From a virus, in the IMG/VR virus record IMGVR_UViG_3300034066_001502, positions 1-62,365 of that record: DNA of 62,365 nucleotides; one strand, written 5' to 3'. Position numbers and translations under genes: made by a program. The stretch's first letter is position 1. Every line of letters begins with the position of its first letter. This document shows, one piece after another, positions 51,782 to 61,500 of this stretch. Under the pieces are notes generated by a model, which searched no databases, was not told the origin of the DNA, and was given only the letters and a program-made list of their open reading frames with translations.

Positions 51782-53454
51782 CTTTCTTTTCTTAATGAGC
51801 CGTCATAATGGTCAAATCGATTGTGTTCTGTTGGTGTTAATAACAGTAATCCCGGTTTAATATTACCTTTAACCGTTTCTTGATAAGAATAACTCATTAG
51901 TACCTGTTCGTGAGGGTGAGCCCATTTTGTCTCTAAATAACATTTATAATTACCCTCTTTTGTTAATACAATTGGCCAATTACATAAAAAAATCTCACCC
52001 AATACATATGGTAATCCTTTGTGAATATGTATTTCATCAAATTTTGTTTTGGGGGAATTGGTGTCTAATCCTTGTACAGGTAATTTAGGATTGTTTGGCC
52101 AATGTTTTTGTCTGAAATCTTGGGGCACATTATACCATGAGAATTGAATATCGTTTGAGCCGTAAAATTCACTAAAATTTAATTTTAAAAAATCAAAATT
52201 TTCTTTTTGAATAATCTCTAATGATTTTTGATATAAGTTACCCACAAAACGAGGAAAACCATTTCTACAAACTTCATTCTTTTTAGGATAAAATGACATG
52301 TCATCTTCAAACCAATAATAAAAATCCAAATCAGTTTCATCAAAATGTTCGGCAACAAATACTCTACCACCAACAATACCTATATTATTTTTTTTAATAT
52401 GTTCAAAACCATATTGTTCACATAGTTCAAGATATCTTGGTGTTGTTGATAAATCAGTTGAATTATCTAATAAGAATTTCTTTGGTTTCTCTACAAAATC
52501 TTTATCGTAATCTAACATTGACTGAATAAGAACCTCCAATTGTTTTGGTGAGTTAAAAGTAATCACGTATAATCCAACTTTTGATGTGTCCAAATTATTA
52601 ACAACAACATCTTTTGATACTTCCGATTTTACCTCAACTGTCATATCTTTTAAATCCTCAAAAAATTTACCCATTAACCCATTACCTTCAATTTCAGAAT
52701 AAGTAATTAAATTAGGGTATTTGTATGTCATAATTGTAAATAACGACTCTTCAGTTCCCATCAATCCTTGGGATAATGTATCGTTCATTAATCCATAGTA
52801 TAAACTATTTATTTCAGAAATAAAATCTTTTTTTCCACCAAAGAATCCTGCTCTTGCAACCATATTAACAGGTTTTCCTGCTAATTCACATAACTCTTGA
52901 TATTTAAATCCGTGAATCTCACTAGTTGTTTCATAAGGAAAACAAACAAAATGGAAATTCTTAACTAACTTAGGTAGTTTATCTAAAACCTTATCACTTG
53001 TAAAATATCCAGGGTGAATTGTATTTGTTAATCCCGCGTCAATCCAAAACATATATTCTGAATTAAACTTATCTAAAATTTTTGCGTCGTGTAAAAGATA
53101 AATTTTAGACATAACTAAAGGGTTATACATCTCTAGTTTAGCTTGAGTTGACTCTGTTAACCAACCAACTTGATTATACCAATCAGGATTGGTTCTTATC
53201 TTTTGTATTTTATCATAAAAATCATTATTTTTAAACCAAGATAACTCTCTGCGAACAAATTGTGTATTTTCATTACGTCTATTCTCTGAAACAAATTTTT
53301 CTAATTCCTCATCACCAAAAATTATCATATTTACATCAACTTGTAAAAGTTGTTGAAATTTATCTAAATAATGTTGATATGTCCGAGACCACCCTTCGGT
53401 GAGTTTATCTCTACCTAAATCCCATAAACCGGTTACTAATGTTATTTTATTCAT
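51778..53454 (-). CDS. Two-domain glycosyltransferase: HtrL/YibB-like plus GT-A
   Basis: The 558-aa product has two halves. Residues ~1-270 look like HtrL/YibB-type proteins (TLVTGLWDLGRDKL, then YNPLVMSKIYLL and MFWIDAGLTNTIHPGYF), a family tied to surface polysaccharide genes. Residues ~285-558 resemble a GT-A glycosyltransferase: VGLYVITFNSPKQLEVLI, a nucleotide-sugar region (PKKFLLDNSTDLS) and an acidic EDD near residue 383 (YWFEDDMSF). It is the last gene of the glycosyltransferase run. The donor and acceptor are unknown. Confidence 0.75.
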   Translation of the reverse strand: MNKITLVTGLWDLGRDKLTEGWSRTYQHYLDKFQQLLQVDVNMIIFGDEELEKFVSENRRNENTQFVRRELSWFKNNDFYDKIQKIRTNPDWYNQVGWLTESTQAKLEMYNPLVMSKIYLLHDAKILDKFNSEYMFWIDAGLTNTIHPGYFTSDKVLDKLPKLVKNFHFVCFPYETTSEIHGFKYQELCELAGKPVNMVARAGFFGGKKDFISEINSLYYGLMNDTLSQGLMGTEESLFTIMTYKYPNLITYSEIEGNGLMGKFFEDLKDMTVEVKSEVSKDVVVNNLDTSKVGLYVITFNSPKQLEVLIQSMLDYDKDFVEKPKKFLLDNSTDLSTTPRYLELCEQYGFEHIKKNNIGIVGGRVFVAEHFDETDLDFYYWFEDDMSFYPKKNEVCRNGFPRFVGNLYQKSLEIIQKENFDFLKLNFSEFYGSNDIQFSWYNVPQDFRQKHWPNNPKLPVQGLDTNSPKTKFDEIHIHKGLPYVLGEIFLCNWPIVLTKEGNYKCYLETKWAHPHEQVLMSYSYQETVKGNIKPGLLLLTPTEHNRFDHYDGSLRKES

Positions 53455-54374
53455 ATTTTAAAATTTTTTATATTGTGCCACATCATATAGAAAGGTTTTG
53501 GTGTATTTTTTCCTTCATTCCACATAGTGTAGTGATAATCATCGTGTTCCCCAGACGCAAACGCGTTAAACATAAGTGTAACCTTTTCATCGTTATCAAT
53601 TAAATCGTAGGACGGTTTCATAATTACTTCTTCTGTACAAAGTAAGTTTTTTTCTAAAATTTTCTCAGTGAATTCCCAAAATAAATTTATATATTTCTTT
53701 AATACTTGAACATCCCCACCAAACATACCACCAACCGGGTATGGAGATTCAAACGATTTGTTTAATATTCCATAATTTAAAAACGGATAACTTATTTGAG
53801 GACCATATGAACAAACAAACATTATTTTATTTTCACAGATTTTATTTAATTTATCATACACTTCACTATCAATTAATTTTGAAAAATTAAACACATCTAA
53901 ATGAGCCCACCAATTTGTTGGTACGCCTAAATTTTCAGAATTCTCATTGTGAACTTTAGAGTACATCCAAGGGAATATGCCCGGGTGTTGTAAACCAACA
54001 TCCACCCAATAAACCCTATCAAATCCGTCAAGTTCTCTTTCTAACACATCAAATTTTCCCCACATTATTTCAGGACCTCTACCATCCAAATCGGTATCAA
54101 AATTATTATTTCTAATCATTTCAATTTCAGTGTGATATTTCACATCAGATAATTCTAATATTTTCAACTCTAAATTAGTTAAATTATACTTTACTTTAAT
54201 ATCATTAAGTTCGTCATAATTTTTACTATGAGTATAGCAAATAACCGGTAGTCCACTACCAGTACAATGAGAAATTAAAGAACCTTGATATCTTATTTTT
54301 CTAACTGGAAGTACTCCTTGAAATGGATACCCCTCAACATCCATCCAATAAGCCGTTACAATTTTTGATTTCAT
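53451..54374 (-). CDS. Glycosyltransferase-like protein (HtrL/YibB-like)
   Basis: The 307-aa product is similar in order to the first half of the next gene: a nucleotide-binding-like start (MKSKIVTAYWMDVEGYPF), a DRVYWVDVGLQHPGIFPW segment with the acidic Asp125, and YPVGGMFGGDVQVLKKYINL, then a C-terminal NEGKNTPKPFYMMW. It fits the HtrL/YibB or a related GT-A family. It overlaps the downstream gene by 4 nt. The sugar specificity is unknown. Confidence 0.65.
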   Translation of the reverse strand: MKSKIVTAYWMDVEGYPFQGVLPVRKIRYQGSLISHCTGSGLPVICYTHSKNYDELNDIKVKYNLTNLELKILELSDVKYHTEIEMIRNNNFDTDLDGRGPEIMWGKFDVLERELDGFDRVYWVDVGLQHPGIFPWMYSKVHNENSENLGVPTNWWAHLDVFNFSKLIDSEVYDKLNKICENKIMFVCSYGPQISYPFLNYGILNKSFESPYPVGGMFGGDVQVLKKYINLFWEFTEKILEKNLLCTEEVIMKPSYDLIDNDEKVTLMFNAFASGEHDDYHYTMWNEGKNTPKPFYMMWHNIKNFKI

Positions 54375-54377
54375 ATT

Positions 54378-54914
54378 TTATTTTTTAATACCCCAAAAAT
54401 ACAAATCTTGTGGCCAATTTAGTCTACTCTGAAATTCATATTCTGAAAATATTTCATCAACATTAATTGATTGTCGAATATCATCTTCTTCTAAATTTCG
54501 ATAATAATCGTTCTCTAAACTTGAAGTAAATGGACTATCGCTTGGTGATGTTCTTTTTGTTCCGTGTTCCGGTCTACCTGTTGTAGCGCAAGTAAATAAA
54601 AACACGCCATTTGGTTTAAGTAAATCGATACCTTTCTTTATTGTTAATTCCCAAAATTCATCGTGTTCAAAACATTCTGAAGACACAATTACGTCAAATA
54701 ATTTTTCATCATTATATTCGTGACCTCTACATACAACATCTACGTTGTTTCCTTCACCAATATCTAGTCCGATGTATTCGTAATTTGTAAACAAATACCT
54801 GTTATTACCATTGATATCTAATGAGCCGATATCTAAAACTCTACAATTCTCAAATTTATTTGGGAATTTGTCTCTAACATACGTTAGGAAATCTTGTTGT
54901 TCTTTGTGTGACAT
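54378..54914 (-). CDS. SAM-dependent methyltransferase, class I
   Basis: The 178-aa product shows SAM-binding motif I (CRVLDIGSLDINGNN), the acidic strand end IGLDIGEGNNVDVV and a motif IV-like FDVIVSSECFEHDEFW. The length is usual for small methyltransferases of sugar clusters. Within a glycosyltransferase operon it probably methylates a sugar or a glycan tail, an inference from context. A short AT tract separates it from the next upstream gene. Confidence 0.8.
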   Translation of the reverse strand: MSHKEQQDFLTYVRDKFPNKFENCRVLDIGSLDINGNNRYLFTNYEYIGLDIGEGNNVDVVCRGHEYNDEKLFDVIVSSECFEHDEFWELTIKKGIDLLKPNGVFLFTCATTGRPEHGTKRTSPSDSPFTSSLENDYYRNLEEDDIRQSINVDEIFSEYEFQSRLNWPQDLYFWGIKK

Positions 54915-54931
54915 AATATATATATATATAA

Positions 54932-55693
54932 TTAAAATCTAATGTGATAATCACCAAGTTTAGTATAAAATCCGAAACATCCTTGTAAAAAGTGATTAAA
55001 CACTCCATTGTAGTTCCATTTCATCCCTGCTTCTAAAGCCGATACTCCAATCTCAAAACCGTCAGGGTAGTTTCTAATATCGTTATGGATTGAATACCAT
55101 AAAAATTGTTCCCATCTTTGAGCAAAAAATCTAAATTTATAATTATTTTTAAATACCAAACATTGTTCATTAACAACGTGAGCCTCATCCCATTTATCAT
55201 ATTCTAATATATCATAATCATAAATTTTATCTCTATAGAAACTATTTTCAGGGTCTCGTCTACCATCACCGATACTTGCAGGTCTTTCAAATGCAAAATC
55301 AAATCCTTCAGTTTCCATATAATTTAACATATTTAAAATCTTCTCTTCAGAAAACCCGCTTTCCAAAATCCAATCACCGTCAGTAAAGATTACGTAATCA
55401 AATTTTTTAAATTCTGGGTCTAATGATAACATTTGTTTTTCATTAGACAAAACGTGTTTAATTGATAAACACTTATAATTTAAATGAAAACTAAATCCAC
55501 CTTTAGAATCGTGTAGACTTTGTAATGACTCTCTATTAATGTGAATTTTTTCACCTAAATCAGGGAAGTTAGGGTTATTTGTTGTTATAAAAAATTCACA
55601 GTTTTGAGTTTTATCTCTTAAACTTGTGTATAACTTTGCGGTTAATTCTTCATATGGCTCACCGACAGCCAAAGTTGTAAAACAATACTTCAT
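54932..55693 (-). CDS. Glycosyltransferase, GT-A-like
   Basis: The 253-aa product starts with a Rossmann-like strand-turn (KYCFTTLAVGEPYEELTAKL) and has the metal-binding DGD at residues 105-107 in DYVIFTDGDWIL. A later DEAHVVNEQCLVFKN region and a C-terminal WNYNGVFNHFLQGCFGFYT loop suit a small GT-A enzyme. The donor sugar is unknown. It is in the glycosyltransferase run with a 1-nt gap to its upstream neighbour. Confidence 0.7.
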   Translation of the reverse strand: MKYCFTTLAVGEPYEELTAKLYTSLRDKTQNCEFFITTNNPNFPDLGEKIHINRESLQSLHDSKGGFSFHLNYKCLSIKHVLSNEKQMLSLDPEFKKFDYVIFTDGDWILESGFSEEKILNMLNYMETEGFDFAFERPASIGDGRRDPENSFYRDKIYDYDILEYDKWDEAHVVNEQCLVFKNNYKFRFFAQRWEQFLWYSIHNDIRNYPDGFEIGVSALEAGMKWNYNGVFNHFLQGCFGFYTKLGDYHIRF

Positions 55694-55694
55694 T

Positions 55695-56375
55695 TTATAA
55701 ATTTATTTCGTTTAGGTAATTTAAACACTGTACACCACTTGGGACTGTTGGTTCATCATTTTCATTCATTTGCATTCCAATAAAAAAAGTTTTATCGTCT
55801 CTAGGTATATAATTGGTTTGAATATCGTAACCACAATAAAACACATTTTCGTCACTAATATTTTCCATATAAATTCTTAAAATTTCTTGGTCGGACCCCC
55901 AACGTAACTCATCAATATTAACAAACTCAATAAAGTGTTTTTCAAACTCTTCTATTTTTTTCTTAATACCAAATAACCCACTTGGTACGGGTGCATGCCA
56001 CGGATGGTCTCGGATAATAAAATAATCTTTATTTGTTTCTTCCCATTTTCTAATATATTTTACTTCTCTTTCAGAAATTCTACTGTCCAAATCTCTAACT
56101 ATTGAGGGACTGTCTTGTAAAAATGAAAGAAATCTCCAAAAATATGGGAAGTGAATTGATTCTTTATCACCTAACTTTATATTTGACACATCCACCATTG
56201 TCGCACCTAATGAAGACAGTTTTTCGACATAACCTTGAATTATGTTTTGAGGATGGTAATATATTACGGTTGTCCAATCTGGTAATAATTCTTTATTAAT
56301 TATAACATTTTTTTCGGCTCCCATGTAATACTTCATTTCAGTACCAAAAAGACTAAAATTGATTGTTTTTATCAT
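55695..56375 (-). CDS. Glycosyltransferase-like protein
   Basis: The 226-aa product carries a DLD acidic motif (Asp95, Asp97) in SIVRDLDSRISEREVKYI, then DYFIIRDHPWHAPVPSGLFG and a C-terminal IGMQMNENDEPTVPSG. These resemble the core of small bacterial/phage GT-A enzymes acting on surface glycans. It overlaps the next upstream gene by 4 nt. The donor and acceptor are unknown. Confidence 0.62.
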   Translation of the reverse strand: MIKTINFSLFGTEMKYYMGAEKNVIINKELLPDWTTVIYYHPQNIIQGYVEKLSSLGATMVDVSNIKLGDKESIHFPYFWRFLSFLQDSPSIVRDLDSRISEREVKYIRKWEETNKDYFIIRDHPWHAPVPSGLFGIKKKIEEFEKHFIEFVNIDELRWGSDQEILRIYMENISDENVFYCGYDIQTNYIPRDDKTFFIGMQMNENDEPTVPSGVQCLNYLNEINL

Positions 56376-57220
56376 TTGTATATATCTGTTACGTTTATTA
56401 ATTCATATCTTGGTTCATCATCGACCGTTAAATTAACATATGAGTTAAACACGGGGTTATTTGAGTTTTTACCGGAATTTGGACCATCATTGGTAATCGG
56501 CCAATATATTTTATTGGCGTTAGATAAAAAACAAGCCCAAAAAGAAAATGTTCCTTGAGCGGCGATTATTGTATTAAATGATGTGATTTCTGAAAAAACT
56601 TCAAGTATATCACCATCAATTAATTTAGGGTTATATTTCTCTAATTTATTAATTAATGATTGATGTTTGTTTATATGGTCAAATGAAATATATAAATTAT
56701 CAAAAGTTTCTTGAGATATAATATTAAGGTAATAACTGTCGGGTAAAACAAAACTTCCGTCGTAATTACTACTTCTTAACATAATTACTAAATCGTTACC
56801 AACCCTTTTATCTTTAACGATACTTTTAAAATATTCTTTAACCTTAGTCTTATATGGTTTAATGTAATCATATTTTGAAAAATATGATTGATTTAAAAAT
56901 CCATGATTTGGGTAGGATTGTATTAAATTTTCAATACTACCTAATTGTATGATGTCGCCATCTTGAATAACTTTAATTGGGTCATCCACAATATTTCCTT
57001 TAACACCTTTAAATGGGAATAGGATTTCTTTATATTGTCCATTTTCGGTATCTTCTCTTCTTACTAACGCGTTTTCGGGAGATATTAACTCATACCCTAA
57101 TAGTTCACTAATTATTCTACAAGCGGAATATATAAACAATTTATTCCCCAAATTTTTTCTTGGTGATGAAAAATGTCCTCCCTCTAAATATGAATCATAT
57201 TCATCGTAAATTTTAACCAT
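56372..57220 (-). CDS. Putative fucosyltransferase (GT11-like)
   Basis: The 282-aa product resembles alpha-1,2-fucosyltransferases of family GT11: KNLGNKLFIYSACRIISELL near the start (GN-LF-Y-R pattern), a basic strand LVIMLRSSNYDGSFVLPDSY where HxRRGDY-like donor motifs normally lie, and the C-terminal IAAQGTFSFWACFLSNANKI typical of the family (S-F-S-WA). The donor-binding motif is weak, so specificity is uncertain. A fucosyltransferase next to a Skp1-type GlcNAc transferase matches the eukaryotic pathway. Confidence 0.6.
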   Translation of the reverse strand: MVKIYDEYDSYLEGGHFSSPRKNLGNKLFIYSACRIISELLGYELISPENALVRREDTENGQYKEILFPFKGVKGNIVDDPIKVIQDGDIIQLGSIENLIQSYPNHGFLNQSYFSKYDYIKPYKTKVKEYFKSIVKDKRVGNDLVIMLRSSNYDGSFVLPDSYYLNIISQETFDNLYISFDHINKHQSLINKLEKYNPKLIDGDILEVFSEITSFNTIIAAQGTFSFWACFLSNANKIYWPITNDGPNSGKNSNNPVFNSYVNLTVDDEPRYELINVTDIYK

Positions 57221-57222
57221 TT

Positions 57223-58470
57223 TTATAAGTTACCTGTTATTATATCACACCAACCTTTAGACTCACTATGTGGCCATACAATCCATTTATTTGGTTTTTC
57301 AGTTGTTTGAAAATCTCTCCATATTTTACAATATCCGTCTTTGTCAGATTTTAATCGATTGATTTCTTCCTTATCCGCATCTTTCCTATATAACTCATTA
57401 CCATTACTACCCTCAAAAATTACCGCCCAAAAATCATAGTCATTTTCTGGAACTTGAGTAAAACCAACATCAATACAATGTTTAAAAATAGTAGCGTAAC
57501 TTGCCAACCATTCCTCTTCAGTTTCATAAATTGTTGGATTAGGAGCATAATGTTTATCTAAAGTATATTGTTGTGCCGCTCTATTTGAAAATCTAAGACC
57601 TGAATAAATCTCATAGTCTTTTAAAGTTCTTTCGGTTCCAAATCCATAATAACTAAAATCCATTGTTACCTCTTCACCATCCATACCAAATAGTTGACGA
57701 TTTTTTTTATGGGATAATTCATTTTTCTTACCCCACTCTTTATCGTCGTCCCATTGTTTTGTTCTACCTTTACGGGTGTATTCGTGCCAAATCACAACTT
57801 TATGTGGGTGGAATAAATCATATCCGTGAGTGAATGCTCTAACGGCGATTGATATCTCTTCTCCGTGAAAATAAAATTCAGGGTCGTGTTGAACTTCAAC
57901 GCTAAATTGACCAAGAGTGAATGCCATATGGGCAGAATAAAATCGTGAAGTAACCGGTTCTTTAAGGGTTTCCCATCCAGGAATTGTTTCAGGTAAAAAG
58001 AATACCGCTCCTTCAGGAATAAATCTATCAAAAGCCATTCTCCAAGGTACCGTAACTCTACCTGCCGGGTCATTGTCCGGGTCAAATGAAGATACGTATC
58101 CTGTTAATAAAGGCTTCTCAAATCCTTTCTTTTGAAGTTGTTTAACCATTTTGATTAAGGTATCGTCCCAATATTTTTCAAATCTCATATGAGAGTCTAT
58201 TTGTAGGGTATATTCTTCACCTTTATATAATTGTTGAACTTGGTTTCTTGCCCAACAAACTCCTTTAGCGTCAGAATATAAAACATCAATAACTCTAAAT
58301 CGTTTATCTTTAGCATATTCTGATAAATCATCAAACCCATCCTCAGGATGGTATTGACGACAAATTCCGATTACTAAATTTTTTGGGTTTTTGGCATTCT
58401 CCAACATTGATTTGATTGTTGGGATAAGTTGGGGGTCACGATAAGAGGCTATCTGAACAAATATTTTCAT
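57223..58470 (-). CDS. GlcNAc transferase of the Skp1 hydroxyproline type (GT60-like)
   Basis: The 415-aa product shows the GT60 order: IFVQIASYRDPQLIPTIKSM at the start, VCWARNQVQQLY (Ala-Arg-Asn 74-76), the DSH metal motif at residues 92-94 in LQIDSHMRF, and later FYFHGEEISIAVRAFTHGYD with LFHPHKVVIWHEYTR. Eukaryotic members add GlcNAc to hydroxyproline of Skp1 in the cytoplasm; phage/bacterial members often act on other proteins. Here the gene directly follows the giant Thr-Pro fibre gene, making that protein the most likely substrate. It is the first glycosyltransferase of the operon. Confidence 0.8.
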   Translation of the reverse strand: MKIFVQIASYRDPQLIPTIKSMLENAKNPKNLVIGICRQYHPEDGFDDLSEYAKDKRFRVIDVLYSDAKGVCWARNQVQQLYKGEEYTLQIDSHMRFEKYWDDTLIKMVKQLQKKGFEKPLLTGYVSSFDPDNDPAGRVTVPWRMAFDRFIPEGAVFFLPETIPGWETLKEPVTSRFYSAHMAFTLGQFSVEVQHDPEFYFHGEEISIAVRAFTHGYDLFHPHKVVIWHEYTRKGRTKQWDDDKEWGKKNELSHKKNRQLFGMDGEEVTMDFSYYGFGTERTLKDYEIYSGLRFSNRAAQQYTLDKHYAPNPTIYETEEEWLASYATIFKHCIDVGFTQVPENDYDFWAVIFEGSNGNELYRKDADKEEINRLKSDKDGYCKIWRDFQTTEKPNKWIVWPHSESKGWCDIITGNL

Positions 58471-58558
58471 GGTTTTTATTTTTAAATAAAATATAAAAAA
58501 TATTTGTTGTTAATAAAGTATTACCCTTTAGTTTTTTTATGAATAATTCTGTTGTTGG

Positions 58559-61500
58559 TTATGCGATTGGTGTAGGTGTTGGAGTATTTGTTGGTGTAGG
58601 AGTTGGTGGTAAGTTTAGGTTAGTATCACAACAACTTAGTACTTGAGATGCTCCTCCAACAAATAATCCTGAGATATTAGATAATGTTTGTGTGTATGGG
58701 AAGTTAACATCAACATTATATATTTCACCACCACTGTTACAAACATATATATTACCACTATCAATAAATAAACCATACGGTTGGCTTGTGGTTGACGTAA
58801 TATCGACCTCAACTTCAAAAGTACCTGACGGATAACTATATTGACTAAGGAATACTCCATCATTACCTTCATTAGTAACTAATATTTTATTTGTAGTTGT
58901 TAATAAAATATCACCCGAAACATACCTACCAACCCCTAGTGTTCCAATTACAGTTGAGACTGCGGTACTTGTGGTAATATCTAAAACAATTATTTGATTA
59001 GGAGTTACTGTATCGTCTGTTGAGATTAACTCAGTGTTGGTAATGGAGCCTAAACCATTCCCTAAATTAACACCTAAAGGGCATTCGATAGTTCTGTTGA
59101 ACGTTGCCGACCAAGGACTTAATGTTATGTCATATTCTAGAATTGTCCCATCATACAACCATAGTTTAGTTGTTGTATGTGCAATATCTGGGGAAAAAGG
59201 AAAAGAATTACCTAACAATACGTTAGTATTTGATGATGGAAAATAGGCGTATACGTCAACACCCCCATTAATTAATACAGAACATAGTGGTATTATCGGT
59301 AAAGGTGTAGGTGTTGGAGTATTAGTTGGAGTATTTGTTGGTGTTGGTGTTTGGGTTGGAGTTTGGGTTGGAGTTGGTGTTACAGTCGGACATCCCAATT
59401 TAAAATAAAATCTAGTTGAATCAATAGGTGCGGTAACCACAACTGTTGCGAAATCAGGAAACGCTGTTGATTTAGTCCAAGAAGTGGAAACAAAACCTCC
59501 ACCTACAACACTTGGATATCCTAAGGTATTTAATTGTGGATTAAAAATAGCGTTACCCCTAAATCCTGTATCAATAACCAAATTCCCATTCCAAAAAACT
59601 TGGAACTTATCTGGTACCTGATATGCATTAAAAATACTTGAAACAGTTCCCACATACGAACCTAACTGAACTGTAATCTGCCAAGAACCTGTAATCCCTG
59701 TGTTAATGTTATATGGAATATCACAAACAGTTTCACCAGTATAAATTGGTAATTCTGGTGGTGATGTTGGTGTAACTGTTGGTGTTACAGTATTAGTTGG
59801 AGTGTTAGTTTGGGTTGGCGTATTTGTTGGAGTGTTTGTTGGAGTATTTGTTGGAGTTTCAGTTGGTGTATTTGTTGGTGTTTCAGTTGGGGTTGGCGTA
59901 TTTGTTGGAGTTTGGGTGTTAGTTACAGTATTTGTTGGAGTATTTGTTTGTGTTTGGGTTGGAGTTTGAGTTGGAGTTTGAGTTGGTGTATTTGTTGGTG
60001 TATTTGTTGGTGTTGGTGTTGGCGTTTCAGTTGGTGTTGGAGTGTTAGTTGGTGTTTGGGTTGGAGTGTTAGTTGGTGTTTGGGTTGGAGTCACAGTATT
60101 TGTTGGTGTATTTGTTGGTGTATTTGTTGGTGTATTTGTTGGTGTAGGTGTTAGAGTATTTGTTGGAGTATTTGTTGGTGTTTGAGTTGGTGTATTTGTT
60201 GGAGTGTTAGTTTGGGTTGGGGTGTTAGTTGATGTTTGGGTTGGTGTATTTGTTGGGGTTGGGGTGTTAGTCGGTGTTTGGGTTGGAGTATTTGTTGGCG
60301 TAGGGGTATTTGTTGGCGTTATAGTATTTGTCGGGGTTGAAGTATTTGTTGGTGTTGGAGTTAACCCAAGTGTGACTGTTGGTGTCGGAGTGTTAGTTGG
60401 TGTAGGTGTTTGAGTTGGTGTTGGAGTGTTAGTTGGGGTATTTGTTGGTGTTTCAGTTGGCGTTGGAGTTTGAGTTGGCGTTGGAGTATTTGTTGGAGTA
60501 TTTGTTGGTGTTTCAGTTTGGGTAGGAGTATTTGTCGGAGTTTCAGTTGGGGTATTTGTTGGAGTTTCAGTTGGGGTTGGTGTATTTGTTGGAGTTTCAG
60601 TTGGAGTATTTGTTGGAGTTTCAGTTGGAGTATTTGTTGGAGTTTCAGTTGGGGTATTTGTTGGAGTTTCAGTTGGGGTATTTGTTGGCGTTTCAGTTGG
60701 TGTTGGAGTGTTAGTTGGTGTTGGCGTAACTGTTGGTGTCGGAGTGTTAGTTGGTGTAGGGGTATTTGTTGGAGTTTCAGTTGGAGTATTTGTCGGAGTT
60801 TCAGTTGGCGTTTGGGTCGGAGTTTGGGTAGGAGTTTCTGTTGGAGTATTTGTTGGAGTTTCAGTTGGTGTATTTGTTGGAGTTTCAGTTGGGGTTGGCG
60901 TATTTGTTGGAGTTTCAGTTGGAGTATTTGTTGGAGTTTCAGTTGGGGTATTTGTTGGAGTTTCAGTTGGGGTTGGCGTTTCAGTTGGAGTATTTGTTGG
61001 TGTTTCAGTTGGGGTGGGCGTATTTGTTGGAGTTTCAGTTGGAGTATTTGTTGGAGTTTCAGTTGGGGTATTTGTTGGAGTTTCAGTTGGAGTATTTGTT
61101 GGAGTTTCAGTTGGACTTGGTGTGTTAGTTTGGGTTGGAGTATTAGTTGGCGTTTCAGTTGGCGTTTCAGTTGGAGTATTTGTTGGTGTTTCAGTTGGGG
61201 TATTTGTTGGAGTTTCAGTTGGCGTTGGGGTGTTAGTTGGTGTTTGGGTTGGAGTTTCAGTTGGTGTAGGTGTGTTAGTTGGTGTTGGAGTGTTAGTTGG
61301 TGTTTGGGTTGGTGTTTGGGTTGGTGTAGGTGTGTTAGTTGGCGTTGGGGTGTTAGTTGGTGTTTGGGTTGGAGTTTCAGTTGGTGTAGGTGTGTTAGTT
61401 GGTGTAGGTGTGTTAGTTGGTGTTTGGGTTGGTGTTTCAGTTGGTGTAGGTGTGTTAGTTGGCGTTTCAGTTGGCGTTGGAGTATTAGTTGGCGTTTCAG

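Noticed and set aside
54915-54931. AT dinucleotide tract as functional repeat
   Set aside because: A 17-nt gap of alternating AT in an AT-rich genome; too short to claim function.
58471-58558. Terminator or promoter between the Thr-Pro fibre and GT60 genes
   Set aside because: No convincing hairpin or TATTTAT element in the 88-nt AT-rich gap. I read the two genes as co-transcribed.
60094-60094. Start of a 511-aa protein at a GTG
   Set aside because: The GTG is a Val codon in the middle of a repeat. The same frame is open for over 2 kb upstream to the window edge.
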